From positions 62,001-126,000 of the forward strand of contig JBNGDP010000001.1 in assembly GCA_049975345.1 (NCBI GenBank): 64,000 bases of DNA. The letters run 5' to 3'. The position numbers were made by a program, and so were the translations under genes. Below the pieces are notes generated by a model. The model was not told the origin of the DNA. It searched no databases and saw only the letters and a list, made by a program, of their open reading frames with translations. Of this stretch, positions 50,004 to 58,689 are shown piece by piece (the stretch's first letter is position 1; every line of letters starts with the position of its first letter). This DNA is from Oceanipulchritudo sp049975345 (GTDB lineage: Bacteria; Verrucomicrobiota; Verrucomicrobiia; Opitutales; Oceanipulchritudinaceae).

Positions 50004-51383
50004 ATGCTGCCGCCATACTACGCCATCATGCGGCAAAGAACCATTCTGCGCGAAGTGACAACCCACGGCAAGGCGCTGCATACCGGGCAAATGGTGCACC
50101 TCACTTTCAAGCCGGCGCCGGTCAACCACGGGATCGTCTTCCGCAGGGTGGACCTGTACGGGAAACCGGAGGTCCAGCCGCGCATCGAATTCGTCGAGGA
50201 TAAACTCGTCCGCAGCACCGACATTTCCTCCGGCCATACCCGGCTCCACACCATCGAACATGTGCTCAGCGCCCTCGCCGGTTGCGGGATCGACAACTGC
50301 CTCGTCGAGATGGATGCCTCCGAACCGCCCATCCTCGACGGCTCGTCGAAATTCTATGTCAACCTGATCCAGAAGGCCGAACCGCTCGAGCAGGAAGCTG
50401 ACTGCGAATACCACGAGCTGAAGGAACCGATTTCCGTCACCGATGGAAACCGGTCCCTCATCGCCCTCCCCTATGACGGGTTCAAGATCACCTGCACCAG
50501 CGCCGACGACCGCGGCATCCATACCCAGCACCTCTCCATCGATGTCGATCCGGAAACCTACATGGCCGAAATCGCCCCGGCGCGCACCTTCACGGTGTAT
50601 GAGGACATTGAGCCGCTCCTGAAAATGGGGAAGATCCAGGGAGGGAGCCTCGACTCGGCCATCGTCATCAAAGGGGACCAGATCCTTTCCAAGGAGCCCC
50701 TGCGCTTCGAGGATGAGTTCGTCCGGCACAAGATCCTCGACATCATCGGGGATCTCTCCCTTCTCGGCATGCGCATCAAGGCGCACATCGTGGCAGTCCG
50801 TCCCGGCCACAAGCTCAATTCCGAACTGACCAAGGTCATTTTCCAGAAGATGCGGGCCAAACCGGAACCGAAGGCCCTCGAACCGGTTCGCAAGGATGTC
50901 CCCGTGCGCAGGAAAATGATCTCCCCGGATGAGAAGCAGATCAACATCCGGCGCATCCTCGATATCCTTCCCCACGCCTATCCCTTCGTCCTCGTCGACC
51001 GGGTCATCGACATCAAGGACGACACCGAGATCATCGCGATCAAGAACGTGACCATCAATGAACCGTATTTCATGGGCCACTACCCCGGGAACCCGGTCAT
51101 GCCGGGCGTGCTGCAGATCGAATCCATGGCCCAGGCCGCCGGTCTCCTCATGCTCCGCAAAATTTCCTCCGAGGGAAAGGTCGCCCTCTTTATGAGTGCC
51201 GAAAAAGTGAAGTTCCGCCGCGCCGTCATTCCCGGTGACCAGCTGGAAATCCGCGTCCGGGTCCTCAAGGTCAAGGCCAACCGCTTCGCCCATGTCGCCG
51301 GCCAGTGCCTCGTCGATGATGAACTCGCCTCCTCCGCCGAACTGAAATTCACCGTCCTCGATGTCCCCGAGGAGGGAATGTAA
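50004..51383 (+). CDS. Bifunctional LpxC deacetylase/FabZ dehydratase
   Basis: 459 residues. The N-terminal part (to ~300) is LpxC, the zinc deacetylase for lipid A: HTIEHVLSALAGCGIDN (zinc His), RFEDEFVRHKILDIIGDLSLLG (zinc His and Asp) and GHKLNSELTK. Residues 315-455 are FabZ: LPHAYPFVLVDRV (catalytic His) and GHYPGNPVMPGVLQIESMAQ (Glu). This fusion is known from Bacteroidetes and relatives and links 3-hydroxyacyl use in lipid A and in fatty acid synthesis. Starts at 50004 or 50028; homology is strongest from 50028 (MRQRTILREVTTHGKALHTG). Fits the lpxA gene 0.7 kb away. Confidence 0.95.
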   Translation: MLPPYYAIMRQRTILREVTTHGKALHTGQMVHLTFKPAPVNHGIVFRRVDLYGKPEVQPRIEFVEDKLVRSTDISSGHTRLHTIEHVLSALAGCGIDNCLVEMDASEPPILDGSSKFYVNLIQKAEPLEQEADCEYHELKEPISVTDGNRSLIALPYDGFKITCTSADDRGIHTQHLSIDVDPETYMAEIAPARTFTVYEDIEPLLKMGKIQGGSLDSAIVIKGDQILSKEPLRFEDEFVRHKILDIIGDLSLLGMRIKAHIVAVRPGHKLNSELTKVIFQKMRAKPEPKALEPVRKDVPVRRKMISPDEKQINIRRILDILPHAYPFVLVDRVIDIKDDTEIIAIKNVTINEPYFMGHYPGNPVMPGVLQIESMAQAAGLLMLRKISSEGKVALFMSAEKVKFRRAVIPGDQLEIRVRVLKVKANRFAHVAGQCLVDDELASSAELKFTVLDVPEEGM

Positions 51384-51388
51384 CCCAT

Positions 51389-51442
51389 CTCAAGCTCAAT
51401 CTTAATCTTGATCTTAATCCTAAACGTAATCTTGAAAGTAAA
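51389..51442. repeat. Degenerate hexad array between lpxC-fabZ and the HIT gene
   Basis: Nine consecutive 6-base units read CTCAAG, CTCAAT, CTTAAT, CTTGAT, CTTAAT, CCTAAA, CGTAAT, CTTGAA, AGTAAA. They begin 5 bases after the lpxC-fabZ stop (51383) and end 20 bases before the HIT start (51463). The spacer is AT-rich compared with its surroundings. Confidence 0.55.
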
Positions 51443-51462
51443 CCCCATCTTCCCATCCCATC

Positions 51463-51807
51463 ATGTCCGAACCTACCCTGTTCCAACGCATCCTCACCGG
51501 GGAAATCCCCGCGAAAATCGCCTATCAGGATGACCGGGCCTTCGTCATCCACGATATCAATCCCCAGGCCCCCGTGCACGTGCTGGTGATTCCCAAAAAG
51601 CCGGTTGCCCGGCTTGATGCGGCCGGGGAGGAGGACAGGGAACTGCTGGGCCACCTGCTCCTTGTTGCCGCGAAGATGGCGGCGGAACTGGAGCTGGGCA
51701 GCGGCTACCGCGTGGTCGTCAACAACGGCCCGGACGGCGGGGAAAGCGTCCCCCACCTGCACGTCCACCTCCTCGGCGGCCGCCCGATGACCTGGCCCCC
51801 GGGCTGA
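51463..51807 (+). CDS. HIT-family nucleotide hydrolase (HinT-like)
   Basis: 114 residues. LFQRILTGEIPAKIAYQDD at the start, HVLVIPKKPVARL in the middle and the catalytic histidine triad HLHVHLLGG at the end are typical of HinT, a purine nucleoside phosphoramidase. Length and all key residues are complete. It follows lpxC-fabZ after an AT-rich hexad repeat and is convergent with dprA. Confidence 0.95.
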   Translation: MSEPTLFQRILTGEIPAKIAYQDDRAFVIHDINPQAPVHVLVIPKKPVARLDAAGEEDRELLGHLLLVAAKMAAELELGSGYRVVVNNGPDGGESVPHLHVHLLGGRPMTWPPG

Positions 51808-51833
51808 GCATGGCAAGTGTCAGGAACATGTGC

Positions 51834-51853
51834 CACGGGCATCCCTGCCCGTG
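51834..51853. terminator. Hairpin between convergent HIT and dprA genes
   Basis: CACGGGCA (51834-51841) and TGCCCGTG (51846-51853) are a perfect 8-base stem with a TCCC loop, 27 bases after the HIT stop and 19 bases from the dprA stop. There is no T-run on either side, so this would be an atypical two-way terminator. Confidence 0.4.
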
Positions 51854-51871
51854 ATCGGGAAAGCGGCCCCC

Positions 51872-52996
51872 TCATCCCCGCTCATAACATCCGTCCAGCC
51901 GGCGGCAAATCAGCCCCTGCACTTCCATCTCCAGGGCCGCGCCGGAAAGTTCGGCCACCGGCACCCCCAGGCCGGCCGCCATGGCGTCCATGTGCGCGTG
52001 ACCCTTCTCGCCCAGAAAGGACCAGACCCGCGCCGGCAGCCCGTGCAATTCCGGCTCCGGCCCCTCCTTGCGCGATGGAAAGGAGGCGGCCGCCGACCCG
52101 TTCCCCGGACGCAGCATGCCGGGCAGGTAGTTCAGGTCCTCAAGAATCTCCTCCGGCGAGGTCACGAGCTGGGCTCCATCCCGGATCAAGGCGTGGCAAC
52201 CGGCCGATTCCGCGGCGTCGATCCGGCCGGGAACCACATACACCGGCTTCCCCTGCTCGGCCGCCATGCGGGCGGTGATGAGGCTGCCCCCGGCCATCCC
52301 CGACTCCACCACCAGCACGGCTTCGCTCATCCCGGCGACAATTCGGTTGCGCTGCGGAAAACTGCGCCGGTCCGCCCTCCGCCAGAGCGGGAATTCCGTC
52401 CAGACACCCCCGCTCTCCTTCACCTCCTCCAGCAGTCCGCGGTTGCTCGCCGGATAACAGCAGTTCAATCCGCCCCCAAGGACCGCTGCCGTCGGGGCCC
52501 CGGCCTGAAGGGCCGCCCGGTGCGCCTCCGTGTCGATCCCCTCCGCCAGGCCGCTCACGATGGTGTAGCCGCTTCGGCCAAGGAATTCCGCGAAGGCTCG
52601 GGCCACCTTGCGACCATACCCGCTCGGACGGCGTGTGCCGACCACCGCGAGGCTGCGTTCCCCGACCTCCTTGCCCGCCCGGCACCGGTACAGGCCGACC
52701 GGGCGATCCCCAAAGTGCCGCAACCGATCCGGATAGCCCTCCTCCTCATAGGTCAGGTAATCCGCCTCCATGCGCCCCAGCGCGGCAAAGACCTTTTCCG
52801 GATCGAAATACCGCTTCCATTCCGCCAGCTCGCTTACCACCCGCGGGCCGCACCAGAAGGACCGTTCCACACTGTCCATTCCCAGGAGACGCTCCACCCC
52901 GCCCGCCATCGCCGCGTCCAGCCGCCGGATGTTTACCGGCCCCAAGCCGGGTAGGGCGGCCAGGATCATCAATGAGGTCCTCCGGTCAAAACTCAT
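51872..52996 (-). CDS. dprA: DNA processing protein DprA
   Basis: 374 residues. An N-terminal SAM-like region (LMILAALPGLGPVNIRRL) precedes the Rossmann DprA core: VVGTRRPSGYGRKVARAFA, IVSGLAEGIDTEAHRAAL, VLGGGLNCCYPASN, FPQRNRIVAGMSEAVLVVE and GSLITARMAAEQGKPVYVVPG. The C-terminal winged helix (about 315-372) is present. DprA loads RecA on incoming single-stranded DNA in natural transformation. Confidence 0.95.
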   Translation of the reverse strand: MSFDRRTSLMILAALPGLGPVNIRRLDAAMAGGVERLLGMDSVERSFWCGPRVVSELAEWKRYFDPEKVFAALGRMEADYLTYEEEGYPDRLRHFGDRPVGLYRCRAGKEVGERSLAVVGTRRPSGYGRKVARAFAEFLGRSGYTIVSGLAEGIDTEAHRAALQAGAPTAAVLGGGLNCCYPASNRGLLEEVKESGGVWTEFPLWRRADRRSFPQRNRIVAGMSEAVLVVESGMAGGSLITARMAAEQGKPVYVVPGRIDAAESAGCHALIRDGAQLVTSPEEILEDLNYLPGMLRPGNGSAAASFPSRKEGPEPELHGLPARVWSFLGEKGHAHMDAMAAGLGVPVAELSGAALEMEVQGLICRRLDGCYERG

Positions 52997-53053
52997 CTAC
53001 AGACCGTTATTGAGAACCGGTGCGGGGAAAGCAAGGGAATGTTCCACCTGAAC

Positions 53054-54616
53054 TCAGGCACGAAGGGTGCGGCTGAGATGGGGAAGGATCTCGGTGGAGG
53101 TGACGGCGCGATCCCCGCTTTCACGGGCAAGGGAATCGGCGGCCGCCCCGTGCCAGGAAACGGCCTTCAGGGCGGCGGAAAAGGGATCCTCCGGATTTTG
53201 CGCGAGCAGGGCGGTCATCATTCCGGAGAGGATGTCGCCGGTTCCCCCCCGTGCCAGGACGGGCCCGCCCACGGGGAGCGCGACCACCCGGTTGCCATCG
53301 GCGATCAGATTCGGGCTGCCCTTGAGAACGGTCATCAAATGGTACCGGCTGCAGAACTTCATGAGGGCCTCCCTGTCCTGGGCTTGTTCGGCAATCCCCT
53401 GGAGGCGGGCGAATTCCCCGTGGTGGGGAGTGATGATCACCGGGCCGGCGCCGACAGGCCGTCCGATAACCGCCCCGACAATGTCCTGCATGAGGGCGGA
53501 GGCGTCGATGATGAGGGGGATTCTGGTTTCACGGATGATCCGGCACAGGTTGAATTCGGTGGACCGGTCGAGGAGCAGTCCGGGGCCGATGAGGAGGGCT
53601 TGGGCGGCCGGGGCCAACTGCGTCACCATGCGCACGGCTTCCGCGTCGAAGCCGCCCTCCGGGGTCAGGCGGATGGGACGCCACATGGCCTCCGGGACNN
53701 NNNNNNNNCTGGCGATCTGCCGGCAGACAAAGGAGGGAGCGAAGGTGGTCACCAGGCCGGCGCCGGCCTGCAGCGCGGCCCGGGTCGCCATCAGGGCGGC
53801 CCCCGGCATCTGGCTCGAACCGGCGATGATCAGGCAGTGGCCGTACTGGCGCTTGTCGCTGCGGGGAGGGCGCAGGCGGTTCAGCGATTTGTGGATGCGC
53901 GGGGAGGCCAGCAAACGGTTCCGGTTCTCGTCCACCGGCTGGTCAAGGAAAGGCTCGATTTCAAGGAATCGCAGGCGCCCGGTGAATGGCCAGTTGGCTT
54001 CGCGGAAACAGGGTTCCTTGGCCACGCCCGGAATGCAGGTGATATCCGCGACAAAACTGTCGGGATCCGTGTCCGCACCCATTCCGCTGGGAAGGTCCAC
54101 GCTGACCCGCAGGGCGATGTCGGTCCGGCTGTTCACCTGCTTCAGGAGCTGTGCCGCCTCGGGCCTGAGCGGAGGCTTGAACCCGTGCCCATACAGACCG
54201 TCGAGAAGAACGTCCACCTTCCTTGTCCCGGCCTGGATGTAGTCCCCGGCGGATACGATCCGGAACCGCTCTCCCATCGATACGCGGATCCGTTCGAGGA
54301 CGGCGCCGGCGAGGGGATTCATCTCCGTGGTCGAGGCCGTGCAAACCAGGGTCACCTGAAGCCCCGGAAGGAAGGCCTGCAAGGTTTCGCAGGCCACAAG
54401 GGCGTCGCCCGTGTTGAGGCCCTTTCCCCCAAGGACGTGGATTTCGGGATTTCCAGGCCAGGGGCGGATTTCCCGGTAGTCGTCGTGGATGGCCGCGCCA
54501 ATGGCGCGGCCGGCGTTTTCCATCGCACGGCTGGTCTTGCCGGAATCCCCGCCAAGGACGGATTCCTCGTAAGCCCGGGCCTCATCAAGGGATAAAACGG
54601 GATAATACGGGTTCAT
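53054..54616 (-). CDS. nnrD: Bifunctional NAD(P)H-hydrate epimerase / ADP-dependent dehydratase, interrupted by a gap
   Basis: 520 codons from the ATG at 54616. N-terminal YjeF epimerase: AMENAGRAIGAAI, LGGKGLNTGDALVAC, VDVLLDGLYGHG. C-terminal kinase-like dehydratase: KRQYGHCLIIAGSSQMPGAAL, VITPHHGEFARL, VLKGSPNLIADG and GGTGDILSGMMTALLAQ. Together they repair damaged NADH hydrates. Ten N (53699-53708) break the C-terminal domain near codons 303-306; the frame is kept across them, but their true length is unknown, so residues there are uncertain. An E. coli equivalent is called nnr. Confidence 0.9.
   Translation of the reverse strand: MNPYYPVLSLDEARAYEESVLGGDSGKTSRAMENAGRAIGAAIHDDYREIRPWPGNPEIHVLGGKGLNTGDALVACETLQAFLPGLQVTLVCTASTTEMNPLAGAVLERIRVSMGERFRIVSAGDYIQAGTRKVDVLLDGLYGHGFKPPLRPEAAQLLKQVNSRTDIALRVSVDLPSGMGADTDPDSFVADITCIPGVAKEPCFREANWPFTGRLRFLEIEPFLDQPVDENRNRLLASPRIHKSLNRLRPPRSDKRQYGHCLIIAGSSQMPGAALMATRAALQAGAGLVTTFAPSFVCRQIAXXXXVPEAMWRPIRLTPEGGFDAEAVRMVTQLAPAAQALLIGPGLLLDRSTEFNLCRIIRETRIPLIIDASALMQDIVGAVIGRPVGAGPVIITPHHGEFARLQGIAEQAQDREALMKFCSRYHLMTVLKGSPNLIADGNRVVALPVGGPVLARGGTGDILSGMMTALLAQNPEDPFSAALKAVSWHGAAADSLARESGDRAVTSTEILPHLSRTLRA
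53699..53708. other. Assembly gap, 10 N
   Basis: Ten unknown bases inside the nnrD coding region. Both flanks read in the same frame, which makes a short real gap likely, but a placeholder length cannot be excluded. Confidence 0.98.
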
Positions 54617-54629
54617 GGGAAGCTCTTGA

Positions 54630-55046
54630 TCATCGGTCTGGGTGTTGGACCAGCACGGCCACAGCAAGCCCATAGTTTGCCGTATGGGCAAGAGAAATCA
54701 GGACTTCACTGGCCCCGATGACCCGCAAAAGCCCGGCTGCGCGCTCGTCCAGCCGGATCAGCGGTTCTCCCCTATCCCCCTTGACCACCTCGACGGATTT
54801 CCACCCGAGCCATTCGCCGATTCCGGTGGTGAAGCATTTGGAAACCGCCTCCTTGGCGGCAAAGCGCGCCGCCAGGTGTGGTATCGGATTTTTCATTCCC
54901 AGGCAGTACGCCCGCTCCCCTTCCGTGTAGACCCGGCTGAGAAATCGATCCGACTGGCGCTCGAATACCCTGGAAATGCGGGAACACTCGATCAAGTCGG
55001 TGCCGATTCCGCGCAGGATGCCTCCTTCGGGGATGGCAATGTTCAT
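54630..55046 (-). CDS. acpS: Holo-ACP synthase
   Basis: 138 residues. GIGTDLIECSRISRV and AARFAAKEAVSKCF are the two conserved magnesium-binding blocks; the C-terminal SLAHTANYGLAVAVL also fits. It transfers phosphopantetheine from CoA to acyl carrier proteins, including the ACP domain encoded at 32916. It overlaps pdxJ by 4 bases (ATGA) and precedes the nnrD gene by 13 bases, an arrangement seen widely (acpS-nnr). Confidence 0.95.
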   Translation of the reverse strand: MNIAIPEGGILRGIGTDLIECSRISRVFERQSDRFLSRVYTEGERAYCLGMKNPIPHLAARFAAKEAVSKCFTTGIGEWLGWKSVEVVKGDRGEPLIRLDERAAGLLRVIGASEVLISLAHTANYGLAVAVLVQHPDR

Positions 55047-55816
55047 GCCTCCCGCACCCCGTTCATGCGTGCCTTCATTTCCCGGACCGCTTCGGCGATT
55101 CCCGTGAAGAGGGCGCGGGAAAGGATGCTGTGGCCGATGTTCATCTCGAAAACGCCGGGGATCCTGCGGACTTGGGCGATGTTGGTGTAATTGATGCCAT
55201 GCCCCATGTTGACGGTCAGGCCGAGTTGCTGCCCGAGGGCGGCCGCGGCCTCCAACCGCTTGAACTCCCCCTCTCCCTCCGGACCGTAACAGGCATTGGC
55301 GAAGGATCCCGTGTGCAACTCGATGAAGGCCGCCCCGGTCTTGCGGGCCGCTTCAATCTGATGGCGGTCCGGATCAATGAACAGGCTGGTGTGGATCCCC
55401 GCCCCCAGCAGGCGCTGGACAACGGAATGAACGGGCTTGACCTGGGCCGCCACGTCGAGCCCCCCCTCGGTGGACACCTCCTCGCGTTTCTCGGGCACCA
55501 GGCACACCGTATGCGGACAAACCTCCAGGGCGAAAGCGAGCATGTCCTCCGTGCAGGCCATCTCCATGTTCAGGGGCACCTGAAGCATTTCCCGGAGCCG
55601 GATCACATCCCCCCGCTGGATATGGCGCGCATCCTCGCGGGGATGCACCGTGATCCCGTCCGCACCGGCACGCTCGGCGACCAGAGCGAGAGCCACCGGA
55701 TCGGGTTCCACCATTTCCCCGCACTGCCGGTCATACCCCCGATACCGCGCCTGCCGCAGGGTGGCGCAGTGGTCGATGTTGACCCCCAACCGGATGTTTC
55801 CGCTGTCCTTGATCAT
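55043..55816 (-). CDS. pdxJ: Pyridoxine 5'-phosphate synthase
   Basis: 257 residues from the ATG at 55816. Motifs: RLGVNIDHCATLRQARYRG, GADGITVHPREDARHIQ, CLVPEKREEVSTEGG, GIHTSLFIDPDRHQ, IELHTGSFANA and TVNMGHGINYTNIA are complete. It joins deoxyxylulose phosphate and aminoacetone phosphate in vitamin B6 synthesis. Overlaps of 4 bases with both rnhB (upstream) and acpS (downstream) show one operon; pdxJ-acpS is a common pair. Confidence 0.97.
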   Translation of the reverse strand: MIKDSGNIRLGVNIDHCATLRQARYRGYDRQCGEMVEPDPVALALVAERAGADGITVHPREDARHIQRGDVIRLREMLQVPLNMEMACTEDMLAFALEVCPHTVCLVPEKREEVSTEGGLDVAAQVKPVHSVVQRLLGAGIHTSLFIDPDRHQIEAARKTGAAFIELHTGSFANACYGPEGEGEFKRLEAAAALGQQLGLTVNMGHGINYTNIAQVRRIPGVFEMNIGHSILSRALFTGIAEAVREMKARMNGVREA

Positions 55817-56565
55817 GATTCCGATTGAATTGCCTCCGCCGGAAAAAGCGAGCCCTGGCTTGCGGACGCCCCCGCAATGATGGATCCGCCAACGTTCTTC
55901 AGGAACCCGGGGCGGTGATGCCGCGTGGGCCCCTTGCGCTGCAGGGCTTCCACATGCCCCGCGGTGCCGTATCCCTTGTGCGCGGCAAACCCGTACCCCG
56001 GCACCTCCCGGTCCAGGTCCCGCATGTACCGGTCCCTCCACTCCTTGGCATGAATGCCGGCAAGGGCGATGGCAAGGGAGCGCTGGTCGCCCTTGACGAT
56101 CCCCTCGTGCGCGTGGGGAAAATGACGGATGGGTCGGCCGTCGATCAGGATCGGGATTTCCGGCCGGAGCCCGCCCCCCCCGGAGGACCACAAATCCTCC
56201 CGTTGGAGCTCCAGGACCCCGGCGAGGGCCCGCTTCATGGCCAGGGTTGTCGCATGATAGATGTTCAGCCTCCCGATCTCCTCCACCGAGGCGCTCCCGT
56301 ACCCGATCCGTATCCACTTTTTCCGGAAGGCGTGGGTGAAACGCCGGACCACCTCGGCGCGCTGGACCGCGCGCAGGCGCTTGGAATCGTCGACCTGGCG
56401 GCTGTGGCGCCGGCACCAGGAGGAGGAATAGAAGTCCGCCTCGCAGCGTATCGCCGCCGCCACTACAGGCCCGGCCAGGCAGCCCCGCCCGACCTCGTCG
56501 ATCCCGACAAGGCAGGCCGCCCCGCCCAGGGCCCGTCTGTCAAAGCCGACCAGTCCCAGCGCCAT
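55813..56565 (-). CDS. rnhB: Ribonuclease HII
   Basis: 250 residues. Active-site motifs: LVGIDEVGRGCLAGPVVAAAI (Asp-Glu), DDSKRLRA, ILIDGRPIRHFP, and SLAIALAGIHAKEWRDRYM plus GYGFAAHKGYGTAGHVEAL, the HII signatures. It cuts RNA of RNA:DNA hybrids, including single ribonucleotides. It overlaps pdxJ by 4 bases and begins 2 bases after rnhC ends. A C-terminal extension of about 25 residues follows the core. Confidence 0.95.
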   Translation of the reverse strand: MALGLVGFDRRALGGAACLVGIDEVGRGCLAGPVVAAAIRCEADFYSSSWCRRHSRQVDDSKRLRAVQRAEVVRRFTHAFRKKWIRIGYGSASVEEIGRLNIYHATTLAMKRALAGVLELQREDLWSSGGGGLRPEIPILIDGRPIRHFPHAHEGIVKGDQRSLAIALAGIHAKEWRDRYMRDLDREVPGYGFAAHKGYGTAGHVEALQRKGPTRHHRPGFLKNVGGSIIAGASASQGSLFPAEAIQSES

Positions 56566-56567
56566 GC

Positions 56568-57545
56568 CTAATAATAGGAGGGTTTTTTCGGCACCGGCAA
56601 CCCGAGGATCTCGTAGGCCGTCTTGAAATGCACCTTGGCGAAGTCCTTGAGGCGGTGGGGCCCGAGTTTCCCCACCAGTTCCTCTCCCTGCTTCCTCACC
56701 TGGGCGCTCGCCCCCTTCTTCAATTCCTCCCCGAACTCCGCGCTCAATTTCCGCAACTGGCGGACATATTCCGCCCGGGCGCAGATCGAGGCGGCGGCCA
56801 CCACGGGGTCCGACTCGGCCCGGGTCCGCATGCGCAGGTCGAAATCAACCCCGTCCTTCTTGAGTTGCTGCTGTGTCAGGGGCGCCTTGCTGAACTGGTC
56901 CAGCATCCCCCAGTCGACGCGCCGCTGGTCAAGGGCGGCCCGGATCGACTTGGAATGGTACCAGGCAAGAAGCTTGTTGAGGTTGGCGTTGGGCCGGCTC
57001 ATCAATTCGTTGTAACGGGACATCCCGGCGAAGGTCTTCCGCACCACCACCCCTTTGGTCCGGAGGATGATCTTCTCCAGCCGCAGGATACTGCCATCGG
57101 TCAGGCTTTTCGAATCCTTGACCCCTTCCGCCTGCCAGTCCCGCACCATCTGGCCGTCCGCGATCACACAGCAGGAGACCAGCGGCCCGAAGAGGTCCCC
57201 CTTTCCAGCCTCGTCGACCCCCGCATGCGCTTCAAACCACTCCGGATGATGCACTTCGTCATATCCCAGCCGGGGTTCACCGGTCACCTCCACCTCAAGC
57301 ACATTCTGTACAAAGGCTTCGGTCCCCTTGCCCTGGATCACCACCTTGCCGCTCTTGTAGGCGACGATGTTCACCTGCTCGTGCGCGGCCTTGAAGGCGA
57401 ACAGGCTGTGATCCACATGGTAATATCCGTACAAGCGCTTGTCGCAGATCGATTCCAGCTTCTCCAGTTGCTCCGGGTTGAGCTGGATCGTGTAGATCGT
57501 CTTGACCTTCGGCTCGTCGTCGTTGCCGCCTCTCTTCTTCTTCAT
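56568..57545 (-). CDS. rnhC: Ribonuclease HIII
   Basis: 325 residues from the ATG at 57545. An N-terminal TBP-like substrate-binding domain (about 14-100: TIYTIQLNPEQLEKLESICDKR and KSGKVVIQGKGTEAFVQNVLE) precedes the catalytic domain starting HAGVDEAGKGDLFGPLVSCCVI, with VKDSKSLTD and ESDPVVAAASICARAEYVRQL. HIII is typical of Firmicutes and PVC-group bacteria. It directly precedes rnhB. The ATG at 57545 lies 48 bases from the divergent mutY start. Confidence 0.95.
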   Translation of the reverse strand: MKKKRGGNDDEPKVKTIYTIQLNPEQLEKLESICDKRLYGYYHVDHSLFAFKAAHEQVNIVAYKSGKVVIQGKGTEAFVQNVLEVEVTGEPRLGYDEVHHPEWFEAHAGVDEAGKGDLFGPLVSCCVIADGQMVRDWQAEGVKDSKSLTDGSILRLEKIILRTKGVVVRKTFAGMSRYNELMSRPNANLNKLLAWYHSKSIRAALDQRRVDWGMLDQFSKAPLTQQQLKKDGVDFDLRMRTRAESDPVVAAASICARAEYVRQLRKLSAEFGEELKKGASAQVRKQGEELVGKLGPHRLKDFAKVHFKTAYEILGLPVPKKPSYY

Positions 57546-57592
57546 CAGGAATTTTGTCGAGTTTCCGCCCAATCTAGGTTTTTCCCATTTCC

Positions 57593-58618
57593 ATGCGAGG
57601 GGATTTCTCAGAATTTCGCGAAACGCTCCTGGAGTGGTTCGACCGCCAGAAGCGGGCCCTTCCATGGCGTGAAGACCCGGGCCTTTACCGGACCGTGGTT
57701 TCGGAATTCATGCTCCAGCAGACCCGGGTGGAAACGGTTCTTCCCTATTTCGAAAGATGGATCCGCACCTTCCCCGATTTTCCCTCCCTGGCCCGCGCCA
57801 GGGAAGCCGCCGTCCTCAAGCAATGGGAGGGCCTCGGCTATTATGCGCGGGCCCGCAACCTGCACAAGCTGGCCAGGTCCATCGTCAAGGACGGTGTGCC
57901 CGGCAGCCCGGAGGAATGGCGGAAGCGTCCCGGGATCGGACCCTACACCGCCGCCGCCGTCTCCAGCATCGCCCAGAACCAGCCCGAACCGGTCATTGAC
58001 GGGAATGTGATCCGGGTCCTCGCCAGGATCACCAATGACCCCCGGCCCCTCCAGTCCCCCGCCGAAGGCTATCGACGATACCAGCCGCTGGCCCGTGACC
58101 TGATCGATCCGGAACGGCCGGGAGACTACAATGAGGCCCTCATGGAGCTGGGGGCCACCGTCTGCCGCAAAAACCGGCCCCTCTGCCTCCTCTGCCCGGT
58201 GCAGCGGCATTGCGAGGCCTGCCGCCGGGGATCCCCAGAATCCCTGCCCGTCATCAAGCGTAAAACCACCACCCGGCGCACGGTGCACCGGCTCTGGCTG
58301 GTTGAATCGGACCGGATCCTCCTTCATTTCCACCCTCCGGATGCTTCCCGCCTCGCCGGCATGGCCGAACTGCCCGAACTGCCGGAGCCCCCGGACAGCC
58401 AGCCCGTCCTGACCCGCTCCCGCGGCATCTCCTCCGAGCATATCCGCGAATCCATCCATCCCCTCGGTACGCGGCACCCCCTCTCCCGGAAGTGCCTGCG
58501 AAGGAAGGATTGCCGCTGGGTCCCCTTGCGGGATCTGCCCGGGATCACCCTCTCCGCCCCCCATCGCCGCTGGATCGAACACCTCCTTCATATTAGTTCA
58601 GCTAATTTTAGTGCTTAA
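57593..58618 (+). CDS. mutY: A/G-specific adenine DNA glycosylase
   Basis: 341 residues. Glycosylase Glu region VVSEFMLQQTRVETVLPYFERW, helix-hairpin-helix RPGIGPYTAAAVSSIA, catalytic Asp in PVIDGNVIRVLARI, and the 4Fe-4S motif CRKNRPLCLLCPVQRHC (C-x6-C-x2-C-x5-C). The C-terminal NUDIX-like part is present but short. It removes adenine opposite 8-oxoguanine. Divergent from rnhC, 47 bases apart. Confidence 0.95.
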   Translation: MRGDFSEFRETLLEWFDRQKRALPWREDPGLYRTVVSEFMLQQTRVETVLPYFERWIRTFPDFPSLARAREAAVLKQWEGLGYYARARNLHKLARSIVKDGVPGSPEEWRKRPGIGPYTAAAVSSIAQNQPEPVIDGNVIRVLARITNDPRPLQSPAEGYRRYQPLARDLIDPERPGDYNEALMELGATVCRKNRPLCLLCPVQRHCEACRRGSPESLPVIKRKTTTRRTVHRLWLVESDRILLHFHPPDASRLAGMAELPELPEPPDSQPVLTRSRGISSEHIRESIHPLGTRHPLSRKCLRRKDCRWVPLRDLPGITLSAPHRRWIEHLLHISSANFSA

Positions 58619-58689
58619 TCCGGGTAAATTTAGATCGAAGGGGAATTTTCGTCTTCACAGCATCCCCGGAATTGTTTTCCTCTCATGGA

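Noticed and set aside
55817..56416. Upstream extension of pdxJ through the rnhB region
   Set aside because: The extra N-terminal sequence is Pro/Gly/Arg-rich and out of frame with rnhB; pdxJ homology starts at 55816.
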